Shown here one piece after another: positions 6,466-12,299 of a stretch of 12,334 bases of DNA. Source of the DNA: Thermacetogenium sp. UBA5472 (GTDB taxonomy: Bacteria > Bacillota > DSM-12270 > Thermacetogeniales > Thermacetogeniaceae). The stretch lies in the NCBI GenBank assembly GCA_002426495.1, contig DIQC01000014.1, positions 41,291-53,624 of the forward strand, in the 5' to 3' direction. The notes below the pieces were generated by a model. It saw only the letters and a list, made by a program, of their open reading frames with translations. It did not search any database and was not told the origin of the DNA. Numbering within the stretch: the first letter of the stretch is position 1; each line of letters begins with the position of its first letter. A program made the translations under genes and the position numbers.

Positions 6466-7560
6466 CTACAACACCCCTTCCTTTTTCCTGCTGTAAGCAG
6501 ATATAAGATCGACAAATGCTTCCAGCCTGGTTTGAAGCCCTGCTTCACCTGAAAGCTCATCAAGATAAAAGGTGAGCAAAGGGATCTGGTAATCCTCAGA
6601 GACGGCAGGAAAAACAGAATGGGCTACGATTTCTGGCATACAGGTTAGTGGTGCCAATTGAATTACACCATCATAATTGCGCTGGGCAAAACCGACAGTA
6701 CATCCCACAGTCTCTACCCCATGCCCTCCCACAAAAGAATTCAGATAGGGGGCAGCCAGCTTTTTATCATCACTGCATTCAGTACGCACCCTGAGCAGTC
6801 CCCTACAGAGATGCTCATTGATCCAGGCACTCAACCAAACGCTTCTGGTTACTTCCACACCCAGTAAGCCCAAACGCCTCTCCATGTCATAATTGGCAAA
6901 AGGCTCAAGTAAGGTGAAGATCTCTCCCACTAATCCGACTTTTAGTGGTTTCACAGACAACTGAGGCATTATTTCGGATTTTTTTAGAAAGCTGTTTACA
7001 ACTCGCTCCACTTCCCTGCGATCAGCAGCCTCATCGATTTCCTTAAGGGTCTCTCTGAAATACCCTTCCAGTTTAATAGGCTCTTTCACCCGTGGACGGA
7101 AATAGAGCAGTTTTTCCTCTATGGTGTCAATAGCCCTGGCCTTAGACCAAGCAAACCTGACTGCCTTAAATACCTGCCACCAGGGAAGATCACCGATCAG
7201 ATAATGAATCTTATCCTTTACTTCATGAAAGCTTACATCTGGCGGTTCCAACACAACCATTTCCATTTTGACTCCCAAGTCCTCCAGTATCTGCTGCTGC
7301 ACCTGTGCATAGTAACCGAAACGACACGGCCCAACACCGCCAGCCATCAAAATGGTATCAGCGCCAAGCTCATATGCTTCCAGGTAGTTGCCCAAATTTA
7401 ATTTAAAAGGAAAGCAGGCGAACTCATGTGAATATCTCACACCTAACTCTACAGTCCGTCTTGAAGTAGGGGGTGGCAGAACCAGTTCCAAGCCCAGGTC
7501 AGTGAGCAGTGCCTTGATCACTATACATACGTTACCCATATGAGGATAGGTTATTTTCAC
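6466..7560 (-). CDS. Activase-associated HgdB-like iron-sulfur protein (COG3581 type, 'CoA protein activase')
   Basis: I recognise this 364-residue protein as a member of the poorly characterised family annotated as CoA-substrate-specific enzyme activase, related to the subunits of 2-hydroxyacyl-CoA dehydratases. Conserved points are SHEFACFPFK (C49), GGVGPCRFGYY (C79), APLTCMPE (C307) and the C-terminal DELSGEAGLQTRLEAF (334-349). C252, C262 and C287 are further cysteines. These landmarks match those of the neighbouring upstream protein, so the two are paralogs and may form a heterodimer served by the activase. The start is GTG at 7560, overlapping the upstream stop as GTGA, with GGAGG 8 bases before it. 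There is no membrane segment or signal peptide, so it is cytoplasmic. Substrate and reaction are not known; a role in reduction of an acyl-CoA or another difficult substrate is inferred only from the family. Confidence 0.8.
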   Translation of the reverse strand: MKITYPHMGNVCIVIKALLTDLGLELVLPPPTSRRTVELGVRYSHEFACFPFKLNLGNYLEAYELGADTILMAGGVGPCRFGYYAQVQQQILEDLGVKMEMVVLEPPDVSFHEVKDKIHYLIGDLPWWQVFKAVRFAWSKARAIDTIEEKLLYFRPRVKEPIKLEGYFRETLKEIDEAADRREVERVVNSFLKKSEIMPQLSVKPLKVGLVGEIFTLLEPFANYDMERRLGLLGVEVTRSVWLSAWINEHLCRGLLRVRTECSDDKKLAAPYLNSFVGGHGVETVGCTVGFAQRNYDGVIQLAPLTCMPEIVAHSVFPAVSEDYQIPLLTFYLDELSGEAGLQTRLEAFVDLISAYSRKKEGVL

Positions 7561-8540
7561 GCCTTGTGCCTCCGTTTAATCATTTCTGTAAATGCCTCCA
7601 GACGGGTAATTATCCCTGCCTCTCCAGTGTGTTCGTCAATAGTAAGCATCATCAGAGGAATCCGATCCTGCTTTTTCGTCCACCTGACCACCAATTCTTC
7701 AACTAAAGACTCAGGGCCACAACCGAAGGAAGTCAGGTAGATAAGTCCATCCAACTGCTTGTTCTCTAAAAAATTAAGAGCAGAACCGATCATTCTTTTG
7801 CCCAGTGTCCAAAAAATTCTTTTGGGCAACATCCCTGCCTTTTTCGCTATATCATTTTCAGCCAGCGATTCAGGTGTGACCACAGATGCCCCCAGGGAAT
7901 ACAGCTTTTTGAACAAATTCATGCTGATATAGGGATCATAAAGGTTATATGGATGACCTAATACCCCGATCTGAATGGTTTGTTGTGGATGAGATGCTGC
8001 TGCCACCTCAGGGATAACAGTGCCTTCTATGGCATCGGGAAGGAGTATACCGTCAAGCAAATGCTGTTTAAACCTGTTCTGTTCCTGCAGTGCCGCAACA
8101 ATGGAACTATCCACCAAATGTTTATTATTGGTCCACATACTGCCAACTTCCTGTAAGCAATCAGTCCAGCACTGAGTAGAGTTGCCGTCGCTAGAGGTAT
8201 CTACAACAGTATCGATCAAATGAGGCAGGTTATGCAGGCGTGCCCTGAGCATATCGGGGAGTCCCATAAATTTCGGACAGATGTATGCCTTTGGTTCAAC
8301 TTTTGTGATCCGCGGCACAAACAGGTAGTCCACTTGATCTGCCAGAGCTATCACATGTCCGAAAAACACCTTGACCGGTAAACAGGCCTCGCTCAAAGTT
8401 GCCTTAATCCCATTATCTAAAATTTCCTTATTTGTTTCCGGAGAAAGTATCACCTCCATGCCTACATTTTGAAAAAACTCCCGCCAGAGCGGGTAGTAGT
8501 AATAATAAAACAAAGCACGAGGTATCCCTATTTTGACCAT
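7557..8540 (-). CDS. Activase-associated HgdB-like protein (DUF2229/COG3580 type)
   Basis: First gene of the three-gene operon, 327 residues from the ATG at 8540. The N-terminus MVKIGIPRALFYYYYYPLW is the typical opening of the DUF2229 family (acyl-CoA dehydratase activase-related). Cysteines C53 (SEACLPVK), C88 (AYICPKFMGLPD) and C274 (SFGCGPESL) resemble the three cluster ligands of HgdA/HgdB-type subunits; C124 and C128 are additional. The C-terminal DEHTGEAGIITRLEAF (302-317) is shared with the next gene product. A longer open frame to 8615 exists, but its extra 25 residues are AT-rich and run through the promoter, so I reject it. AAGGG ends about 11 bases before the ATG. In some Clostridia these domains are fused into one very large protein; here they are separate. 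Function is not known beyond likely participation in an ATP-driven electron transfer complex. Confidence 0.8.
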   Translation of the reverse strand: MVKIGIPRALFYYYYYPLWREFFQNVGMEVILSPETNKEILDNGIKATLSEACLPVKVFFGHVIALADQVDYLFVPRITKVEPKAYICPKFMGLPDMLRARLHNLPHLIDTVVDTSSDGNSTQCWTDCLQEVGSMWTNNKHLVDSSIVAALQEQNRFKQHLLDGILLPDAIEGTVIPEVAAASHPQQTIQIGVLGHPYNLYDPYISMNLFKKLYSLGASVVTPESLAENDIAKKAGMLPKRIFWTLGKRMIGSALNFLENKQLDGLIYLTSFGCGPESLVEELVVRWTKKQDRIPLMMLTIDEHTGEAGIITRLEAFTEMIKRRHKA

Positions 8541-8558
8541 GTCATCCAACCCTTTGTT

Positions 8559-8587
8559 AGTATAGAAAAAATTTATTTTAATACCAA
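8559..8587 (-). promoter_or_regulatory. SigA-type promoter of the activase operon
   Basis: Minus strand TTGGTA (8582-8587, 4 of 6 for -35) is followed after 17 bp by TATACT (8559-8564, 5 of 6 for -10). The predicted transcript start near 8552 falls only about 12 bases before the ATG at 8540 and touches the AAGGG ribosome binding site, so the leader would be very short or the true promoter is slightly different. Confidence 0.55.
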
Positions 8588-8596
8588 TTGGTATTA
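8579..8596. promoter_or_regulatory. Perfect 18-bp palindrome overlapping the -35 box, candidate operator
   Basis: TAATACCAATTGGTATTA is a perfect palindrome. It covers the -35 element of the activase operon promoter, the position of a repressor site. The size and symmetry suit a dimeric TetR- or MarR-type regulator. No regulator gene lies in the window. Confidence 0.6.
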
Positions 8597-8669
8597 TGTC
8601 CCACATTACATTCATTAAACATACTCAAACCATTGGCCGCTTAGCCTGTGTGGATTAAGTCCTGCTTTA

Positions 8670-8690
8670 CAGTACCGAAGCAAGGTACTG
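8670..8690 (-). terminator. Hairpin after spoVAE, possible weak terminator
   Basis: CAGTACC (8670-8676) pairs with GGTACTG (8684-8690) around a 7-base loop, 9 bp after the spoVAE stop. No T run follows, so it may stabilise the 3' end rather than terminate. Its AGTACC...GGTACT arms resemble those of the hairpin at 10652-10672 on the other side of the spoVA block. Confidence 0.4.
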
Positions 8691-8698
8691 GAATTGAC

Positions 8699-9055
8699 TT
8701 AGTCACGTGGATTAAAGAGCACAGCAATGATATAACCAAATATTACTGCTACAGCAACACCGAAGGCTGTAGCCTCAATACCTCCGGCAATAGCACCCAT
8801 TAAGCCTCTTTCTCGTACACCCTCAATCGCTCCCTGAGCCAGACTGTGTCCAAAGCCAGAGAGAGGTATTGTAGCTCCAGCCCCAGCTAAATCAACCAGT
8901 GGCTGATAAAGACCTAATGCACTTAAAATTGCGCCCCCGATGACAAACCCAACAAGTATATGGGCGGGGGTTATTGATGACCTTGTCAGATCCATCCATA
9001 GTTGGCCGATTACACAGATCAGCCCACCTACAACAAATGCTAAAACAAAACTCAA
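8699..9055 (-). CDS. spoVAE: Stage V sporulation protein AE (SpoVAEb type)
   Basis: Small integral membrane protein of 118 residues, part of the SpoVA channel that moves dipicolinic acid and calcium into the forespore and releases it in germination; it acts in the inner forespore membrane. About four hydrophobic segments (near 2-20, 32-50, 58-75 and 88-113) and the motif GAGATIPLSGFGHSL (58-72) identify it. The same motif form (GAG-x3-P-x2-GF) occurs in SpoVAC, so the two are related. The start is TTG at 9055: AAAGGGG lies 9 bases upstream and no in-frame ATG gives a full-length protein. The gene follows spoVAD by 15 bp and ends the spoVA block. spoVAEa, spoVAF, spoVAA and spoVAB of the Bacillus operon are absent here, as in many Clostridia. 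Confidence 0.92.
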   Translation of the reverse strand: MSFVLAFVVGGLICVIGQLWMDLTRSSITPAHILVGFVIGGAILSALGLYQPLVDLAGAGATIPLSGFGHSLAQGAIEGVRERGLMGAIAGGIEATAFGVAVAVIFGYIIAVLFNPRD

Positions 9056-9070
9056 CTAAACCAACCCCTT

Positions 9071-10081
9071 TCAACCTGAAGAAACAACAATGGCATGAGC
9101 AATAGCTGGTATTGTTTCCCCCTGTTGACAGCTAATAGGGCTCATCAGAGCGCCGGTAGCCACGAAAAGAAGGCTTTGATACTGTTTTTCTCTAAGTTTT
9201 TGCAGAAACAATCCAGTGAAGACTGTCGCCGAACAGCCACAGCCGCTTCCGCCGGCATGCATATCCTGCCGGTCGAGGTCATAGATCAACAGCCCACAGT
9301 CCTGTAGTTTATTACCAGGATTGCAGCCGCGCCGCTTAAGCAGCTGCACCAATGCGTCATACCCTACACTACCCAGATCCCCTGTTACGATTAAATCATA
9401 GGAATCTGGACCGGTGCCTGTATCTTGGAAGTGAGTTAAAATAGTATCTGCGGCGGCGGGGGCCATAGCCGCTCCCATATTGTTCAGATCTGAAATACCC
9501 AAATCGACCACTTTGCCTACAGTACCCTGCGTTAAACAGGGACCTTCTCCCTGTGCCTCTAAAAGCACAACTCCACTTCCAGTAACTGTCCATTGGGCTG
9601 TGGGCGGCCTCTGTACCCCCTGTTCCACTGGGTAGCGAAACTGTCTCTCAGAACTTAAATGGTGGCTGGATGAGCCCAAGATAACCCGCTGGGCAAATCC
9701 ACCATCTACAAGCATTCCCCCGAGCAGAAAGGCCTCTATAAAAGTGGAGCAAGCGCCGAACAAACCAAAAAAAGGTATTTCCAGCCCGCGAGCAGCGAAG
9801 TTGGCACTGATAGTCTGGTTCATCAAGTCACCAGCCAAAAACAAGTCGATATCCTGCGGCTGCAAATTTGCCTGCTGCAGAGCGAGCTTTGCACTCTCCT
9901 CTAGCATCTTGCGCTCAGCCATCTCCCAGGTTTTTTCACCGAAAAGCGTGTCATCAAGTATCCAGTCAAAGCATGAAGCCAGTGGCCCTTCACCTTCCTC
10001 AGGACCCACTATGTTGGCCCCGCAAGCGATGACAGGCGGCTGTGAAAAGCCGATTGACTGCTGACCGATTTTAGTCCCCAC
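9071..10081 (-). CDS. spoVAD: Stage V sporulation protein AD (SpoVAD), dipicolinate-binding protein
   Basis: Thiolase-fold peripheral protein of the SpoVA complex that binds dipicolinic acid during its transfer into the forespore. Recognised from GPEEGEGPLASCFD near the N-terminus, KTWEMAERKMLEESA, FLAGDLMNQ, FGACST (C111, at the thiolase cysteine position), SSHHLSSERQFRYP, MAPAAADT, AGGSGCGCSA and FVATGALMSP. I place the start at the GTG at 10081 (336 residues) because it aligns with the N-terminus of B. subtilis SpoVAD and has AGGTG 6 bases before it; a GTG at 10090 is nearly as good. The open frame reaches to 10150, but that extension overlaps spoVAC and does not resemble SpoVAD. It lies between spoVAC (32 bp) and spoVAE (15 bp). 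Confidence 0.95.
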   Translation of the reverse strand: MGTKIGQQSIGFSQPPVIACGANIVGPEEGEGPLASCFDWILDDTLFGEKTWEMAERKMLEESAKLALQQANLQPQDIDLFLAGDLMNQTISANFAARGLEIPFFGLFGACSTFIEAFLLGGMLVDGGFAQRVILGSSSHHLSSERQFRYPVEQGVQRPPTAQWTVTGSGVVLLEAQGEGPCLTQGTVGKVVDLGISDLNNMGAAMAPAAADTILTHFQDTGTGPDSYDLIVTGDLGSVGYDALVQLLKRRGCNPGNKLQDCGLLIYDLDRQDMHAGGSGCGCSATVFTGLFLQKLREKQYQSLLFVATGALMSPISCQQGETIPAIAHAIVVSSG

Positions 10082-10113
10082 TTTATTCACCTCACCCTGT
10101 AATAGATTGGTGG

Positions 10114-10578
10114 TTATGCAAACAAGAAATAAATAATCCCAATCAAACAAGAGACCAGCATACCGTAAACAAGCACAGGGCCAGCGATGTTGAAGAGCCT
10201 TGCCCCCACACCGAAAACAAAGCCCTCTCTTTTAAACTCCATAGCAGGAGCCACAATTGAGTTGGCGAAACCAGTAATAGGAACAATTGAACCTGCGCCA
10301 CCAAATTTTCCAATCTGATCATAGACCCCAATGCCCGTTAAAAATGCTGCTATAATAACCATAGTCCCAGATGTGAGTGCCCCTGCCTCCATTTCTCCAA
10401 AGCTTCCTAAATAGAAAGTTAAGAATAGCTGTCCGATAAGACAGATAGCCCCCCCTACCAAAAAAGCTCTGATACAATTTTTTAAAATATTTGGCTTTGG
10501 CTTAACCTCATCTACCAGCAGTCTGTACTCTTCCTGGGTGTCTTCTTTTTCCTGCTGCTGTTCAACATTTCCTTTCAT
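10114..10578 (-). CDS. spoVAC: Stage V sporulation protein AC (SpoVAC)
   Basis: Integral membrane subunit of the SpoVA dipicolinate channel; B. subtilis SpoVAC has been reported to behave as a mechanosensitive channel. The 154-residue protein has a charged, glutamine- and glutamate-rich cytoplasmic N-terminus (1-30), then hydrophobic segments near 36-58, 68-86, 96-113 and 132-153, with the family motif GGAGSIVPITGFANS at 93-107. The ATG at 10578 is chosen because AGGTAGG lies 8 bases before it; an in-frame GTG three codons upstream (10587) would be too close to that site. It is the first gene of the spoVACDE block. A terminator-like hairpin and a weak SigG-like promoter lie upstream, so the block probably has its own forespore promoter. 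Confidence 0.94.
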   Translation of the reverse strand: MKGNVEQQQEKEDTQEEYRLLVDEVKPKPNILKNCIRAFLVGGAICLIGQLFLTFYLGSFGEMEAGALTSGTMVIIAAFLTGIGVYDQIGKFGGAGSIVPITGFANSIVAPAMEFKREGFVFGVGARLFNIAGPVLVYGMLVSCLIGIIYFLFA

Positions 10579-10603
10579 CAGTTTCACCTACCTTTAATGG
10601 ATG

Positions 10604-10633
10604 TTGGATGCCAGAAGTCAGAAGTCTGAATAC
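10604..10633 (-). promoter_or_regulatory. Weak candidate SigG-type promoter of spoVAC
   Basis: Minus strand GTATT (10629-10633) and CATCCAA (10604-10610) with an 18-bp spacer. SigG promoters have a -35 like GHATR and a -10 like CATnnTA; the -10 here matches only partly. Support comes mainly from context: spoVA is SigG-dependent in B. subtilis, and a terminator-like hairpin lies just upstream. Confidence 0.3.
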
Positions 10634-10641
10634 GGTAGTCG

Positions 10642-10672
10642 GAAAAACCAGAGAGTACCTATTTGGTACTCT
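10642..10672 (-). terminator. Rho-independent terminator after the dodecin gene
   Basis: AGAGTACC (10652-10659) and GGTACTCT (10665-10672) form an 8-bp stem with a 5-base loop. On the minus strand it is followed by CTGG and then five T (10642-10646). It would end transcription that enters from the dodecin gene before spoVAC. Confidence 0.65.
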
Positions 10673-10720
10673 TCTGTAAAAGATTTTTTCACTAATAAAG
10701 CAGTTAAAGGCGTATTTAGA

Positions 10721-10781
10721 CCTTCATCCGGGTTCGGTCCACCCGGCGGGGAGATCACCGGAACCGTGCCGTGATCTCTCC
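10721..10781 (-). other. Two tandem stable hairpins upstream of spoVAC, possible structured leader
   Basis: GGGGAGATCAC (10748-10758) pairs with GTGATCTCTCC (10771-10781) in an 11-bp stem with one G-T pair. Directly next to it, CCGGGT and ACCCGG form a 6-bp stem with a 7-base loop (about 10727-10745). The first hairpin begins 12 bases after the dodecin stop codon. Together with the terminator-like hairpin further down, the arrangement resembles an attenuator or a processed 3' end. I recognise no known riboswitch class. Confidence 0.45.
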
Positions 10782-10792
10782 CTCGTGAGTTC

Positions 10793-10987
10793 CTACTCTG
10801 TATAGGCAATCCGCACATTAGCTTTATAGTCTGAAATTTTGCCCTGGTTGACACCGGCTGTCAGGTTGGAAACCTCAACCCCGGTAATATTACCCGCACT
10901 TTGTGAAGCCTGCTCTACCGCTGCTTTTACCGCATGATCCCAACTGGTATTTGATTCGCCAATAATATCCATAACTCTAACAACCAA
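10793..10987 (-). CDS. Dodecin family flavin-binding protein
   Basis: 64-residue protein with the dodecin pattern: VMDIIGESNTSWDHAVKAAVEQAS at the N-terminal half (strand, helix), then GVEVSNLTAGVNQGKISDYKANVRIAYTE (two strands). Dodecins assemble as hollow dodecamers that store or buffer riboflavin or FMN; W16 in the SW motif is the residue that stacks on the flavin in characterised members. The start is TTG at 10987, with GGAG 10 bases before it; a stop in the same frame just upstream rules out a longer form, and starting at the ATG of codon 6 would remove the first strand. The gene stands between sigF and spoVAC, each on the far side of a terminator-like hairpin, and a sequence matching the SigF promoter consensus lies upstream. 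Flavin binding and forespore expression are inferences. Confidence 0.88.
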   Translation of the reverse strand: MVVRVMDIIGESNTSWDHAVKAAVEQASQSAGNITGVEVSNLTAGVNQGKISDYKANVRIAYTE

Positions 10988-11014
10988 AACAACTCATCTC
11001 CTTTATTTAAATAT

Positions 11015-11044
11015 TATTATTTCCTCAACTTCTGGCAAACATAC
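11015..11044 (-). promoter_or_regulatory. Candidate SigF-dependent promoter of the dodecin gene
   Basis: Minus strand GTATG (11040-11044) matches the SigF -35 consensus GYWTA at 4 of 5 positions, and GGAAATAATA (11015-11024) matches the -10 consensus GGNRAYAMTW at all positions. The spacer is 15 bp, one shorter than the usual 16. It lies 28 bp before the TTG start. No comparable SigA promoter with proper spacing is seen in this gap. Confidence 0.6.
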
Positions 11045-11058
11045 TCAATATAATTAAA

Positions 11059-11085
11059 TTAACCCGGGTTTTTCGCCCGGGTTAA
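11059..11085 (-). terminator. Terminator hairpin overlapping the sigF stop codon
   Basis: TTAACCCGGG and CCCGGGTTAA are perfect 10-bp arms around a 7-base loop (CGAAAAA on the minus strand), followed by TTTAATTATATT. The TAA stop of sigF (11082-11084) is inside the first arm. The T tract is interrupted, but the GC-rich stem is strong. It separates the spoIIA operon from the dodecin gene. Confidence 0.75.
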
Positions 11086-11846
11086 CGCAGTAGATATTCA
11101 CGTAGTTTGGTAACCGCTCTCTGTTCCAGGCGGGAAACCTGCACCTGTGACAGCCCCATGATTATCCCTACCTCAGCTTGTGTTTTATCCTGGAAATACC
11201 TCATGATAATGATCTGTTGTTCACGCGCAGGAAGACGCTCCATAGCATCATGCAGGTCAATGCTTTCCAACCACCCTGCTTCTTCTTCGTCAGAACTGGG
11301 CAGATAATCGATCAATTCGTTAAAATCGTTTCCATCCTGCCCCACAGTTTCGAACAGGGAAACAGGAAGTTGTGCTGCTTCAATGGCCAGGACAACTTCC
11401 TCATTATCCATACCCAATTCTGATGCGATCTCAGCAACAGTGGGTTCCCTGTCCAGCTTTCGCCCTAATTCCTCCCGTGCATGCCTTACCTGAACTGCCT
11501 TTTCTTTGATCGCCCTGGTGACCTTAACCGGATGGTCATCCCTAAGAAAACGGCGAATCTCTCCGATGATCATAGGCACTGCATAGGTAGAAAACTTTAC
11601 ATTAAAGGAAGTGTCAAAATTATCTATGGCTTTAATCAGTCCTATGACACCGATCTGGAAAAGGTCATCAGCTTCATGCCCGCGTCCCTCAAAGCGCCTG
11701 ATTATATTGAAAACCAAACGATAATTGCAGTTGACTAGCTTTTCTCTAGCCTTTTGGTCACCCTGACGGGTTCTTTCTAACAACTGTAGAACTTCTTCCT
11801 CCTTGAGGAGAGGAAAGCGAGGCAGACTCATGTCCTGCAATCCCAT
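11082..11846 (-). CDS. sigF: RNA polymerase sigma-F factor, early forespore
   Basis: Sigma factor that directs the first forespore-specific transcription after asymmetric division and is held inactive by SpoIIAB. The 254-residue length is normal. Region 2 spans about 36-105 with YRLVFNIIRRF, DDLFQIGVIGLIKAIDNFD and the very conserved FSTYAVPMIIGEIRRFLRDD (85-104); region 3 is about 114-160; region 4 is about 198-250 with a helix-turn-helix at 222-241 (TQAEVGIIMGLSQVQVSRLE). The sequence also resembles SigG, but the position behind spoIIAA-spoIIAB decides for SigF. The ATG at 11846 has AGAGGCGG 5 bases upstream, 11 bp after the spoIIAB stop, so translation is likely coupled. A terminator hairpin follows. 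The operon promoter, SigH-dependent in Bacillus, lies beyond the window. Confidence 0.96.
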   Translation of the reverse strand: MGLQDMSLPRFPLLKEEEVLQLLERTRQGDQKAREKLVNCNYRLVFNIIRRFEGRGHEADDLFQIGVIGLIKAIDNFDTSFNVKFSTYAVPMIIGEIRRFLRDDHPVKVTRAIKEKAVQVRHAREELGRKLDREPTVAEIASELGMDNEEVVLAIEAAQLPVSLFETVGQDGNDFNELIDYLPSSDEEEAGWLESIDLHDAMERLPAREQQIIIMRYFQDKTQAEVGIIMGLSQVQVSRLEQRAVTKLREYLLR

Positions 11847-11857
11847 GAGCCCGCCTC

Positions 11858-12280
11858 TTAACTTTCAGCCTGAAGTGCACCAGGCAATTTTTTACGCATG
11901 AGTACAGTTGTACCCTGTCCGGATTCGGAAACTACATTAAGTTCATCCATAAAGGTGCGCATAAAAGCAAACCCCAGCCCCATCCTCTCCGGGTCACTGC
12001 TTTCAGTGGGCTCAAAAGCTTGTTCAAGATCCTCAATTCCCTTTCCCTGATCCTGGACAACTATTTCCAAGGACTTAGCAAAAAGGGTTGCGGTTATGGA
12101 TATGACACCATCCGGCTTCTGCTGATAACCATGGGTGACGGCATTAGAAACCGCTTCTGATACCGCCACTTTGATCTCCTCAAGGTCACTGACATTGTAA
12201 TCAACCTCAGCGACAAACGCCGCAACTGCAACGCGCGCCAGCCTTACATTCCCGGGAATACTTAACAGTTCCAGTTTCAT
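11858..12280 (-). CDS. spoIIAB: Anti-sigma F factor SpoIIAB, serine kinase (start uncertain)
   Basis: GHKL-fold protein that binds and blocks SigF and phosphorylates the anti-anti-sigma factor SpoIIAA. Counting from the ATG at 12280 (140 residues), the N box is SEAVSNAVTHGY (41-52, E42 and N46), the G1 box DQGKG (77-81), and the G2 box RMGLGF with GQGTT (99-104, 121-125). The start is a problem. The only in-frame ATG has no ribosome binding site near it, while a strong AGGGGGGTG at 12306-12314 points to a start 7-13 bases downstream, where the frame has ATA (12298) and CTG (12292). The CTG aligns with the first methionine of B. subtilis SpoIIAB (MKNEM versus LRNQM), and ATA would give 146 residues, the B. 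subtilis length. I give the ATG as the conservative choice. A TTG at 12319 is open but poorly supported. Confidence 0.93.
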   Translation of the reverse strand: MKLELLSIPGNVRLARVAVAAFVAEVDYNVSDLEEIKVAVSEAVSNAVTHGYQQKPDGVISITATLFAKSLEIVVQDQGKGIEDLEQAFEPTESSDPERMGLGFAFMRTFMDELNVVSESGQGTTVLMRKKLPGALQAES

Positions 12281-12299
12281 TTGGTTGCGCAGTTCTATT

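Noticed and set aside
8541..8615. Upstream extension of the DUF2229-type gene to 8615
   Set aside because: The extra 25 residues run through the operon promoter and palindrome, and the family begins at MVKIGIPRALF.
10082..10150. Upstream extension of spoVAD to the ATG at 10150
   Set aside because: It would overlap spoVAC by 37 bp, has no ribosome binding site, and its 23 residues do not resemble the N-terminus of SpoVAD.
10605..10632. AGAAGTCAGAAGTC tandem as part of a minisatellite or CRISPR-like array
   Set aside because: Only two units of 7 bp are present, with no spacers, so this is at most a trace of simple sequence.
10721..10781. ydaO-type (c-di-AMP) riboswitch
   Set aside because: The stretch GGGTGGACC...CGGATGAA faintly recalls one part of the ydaO core, but the other conserved segments and the required length are missing.
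10618..10854. 78-codon open frame overlapping the end of dodecin and the intergenic hairpins
   Set aside because: It overlaps dodecin in another frame, crosses strong hairpins and a terminator, lacks a ribosome binding site, and resembles no family I know.
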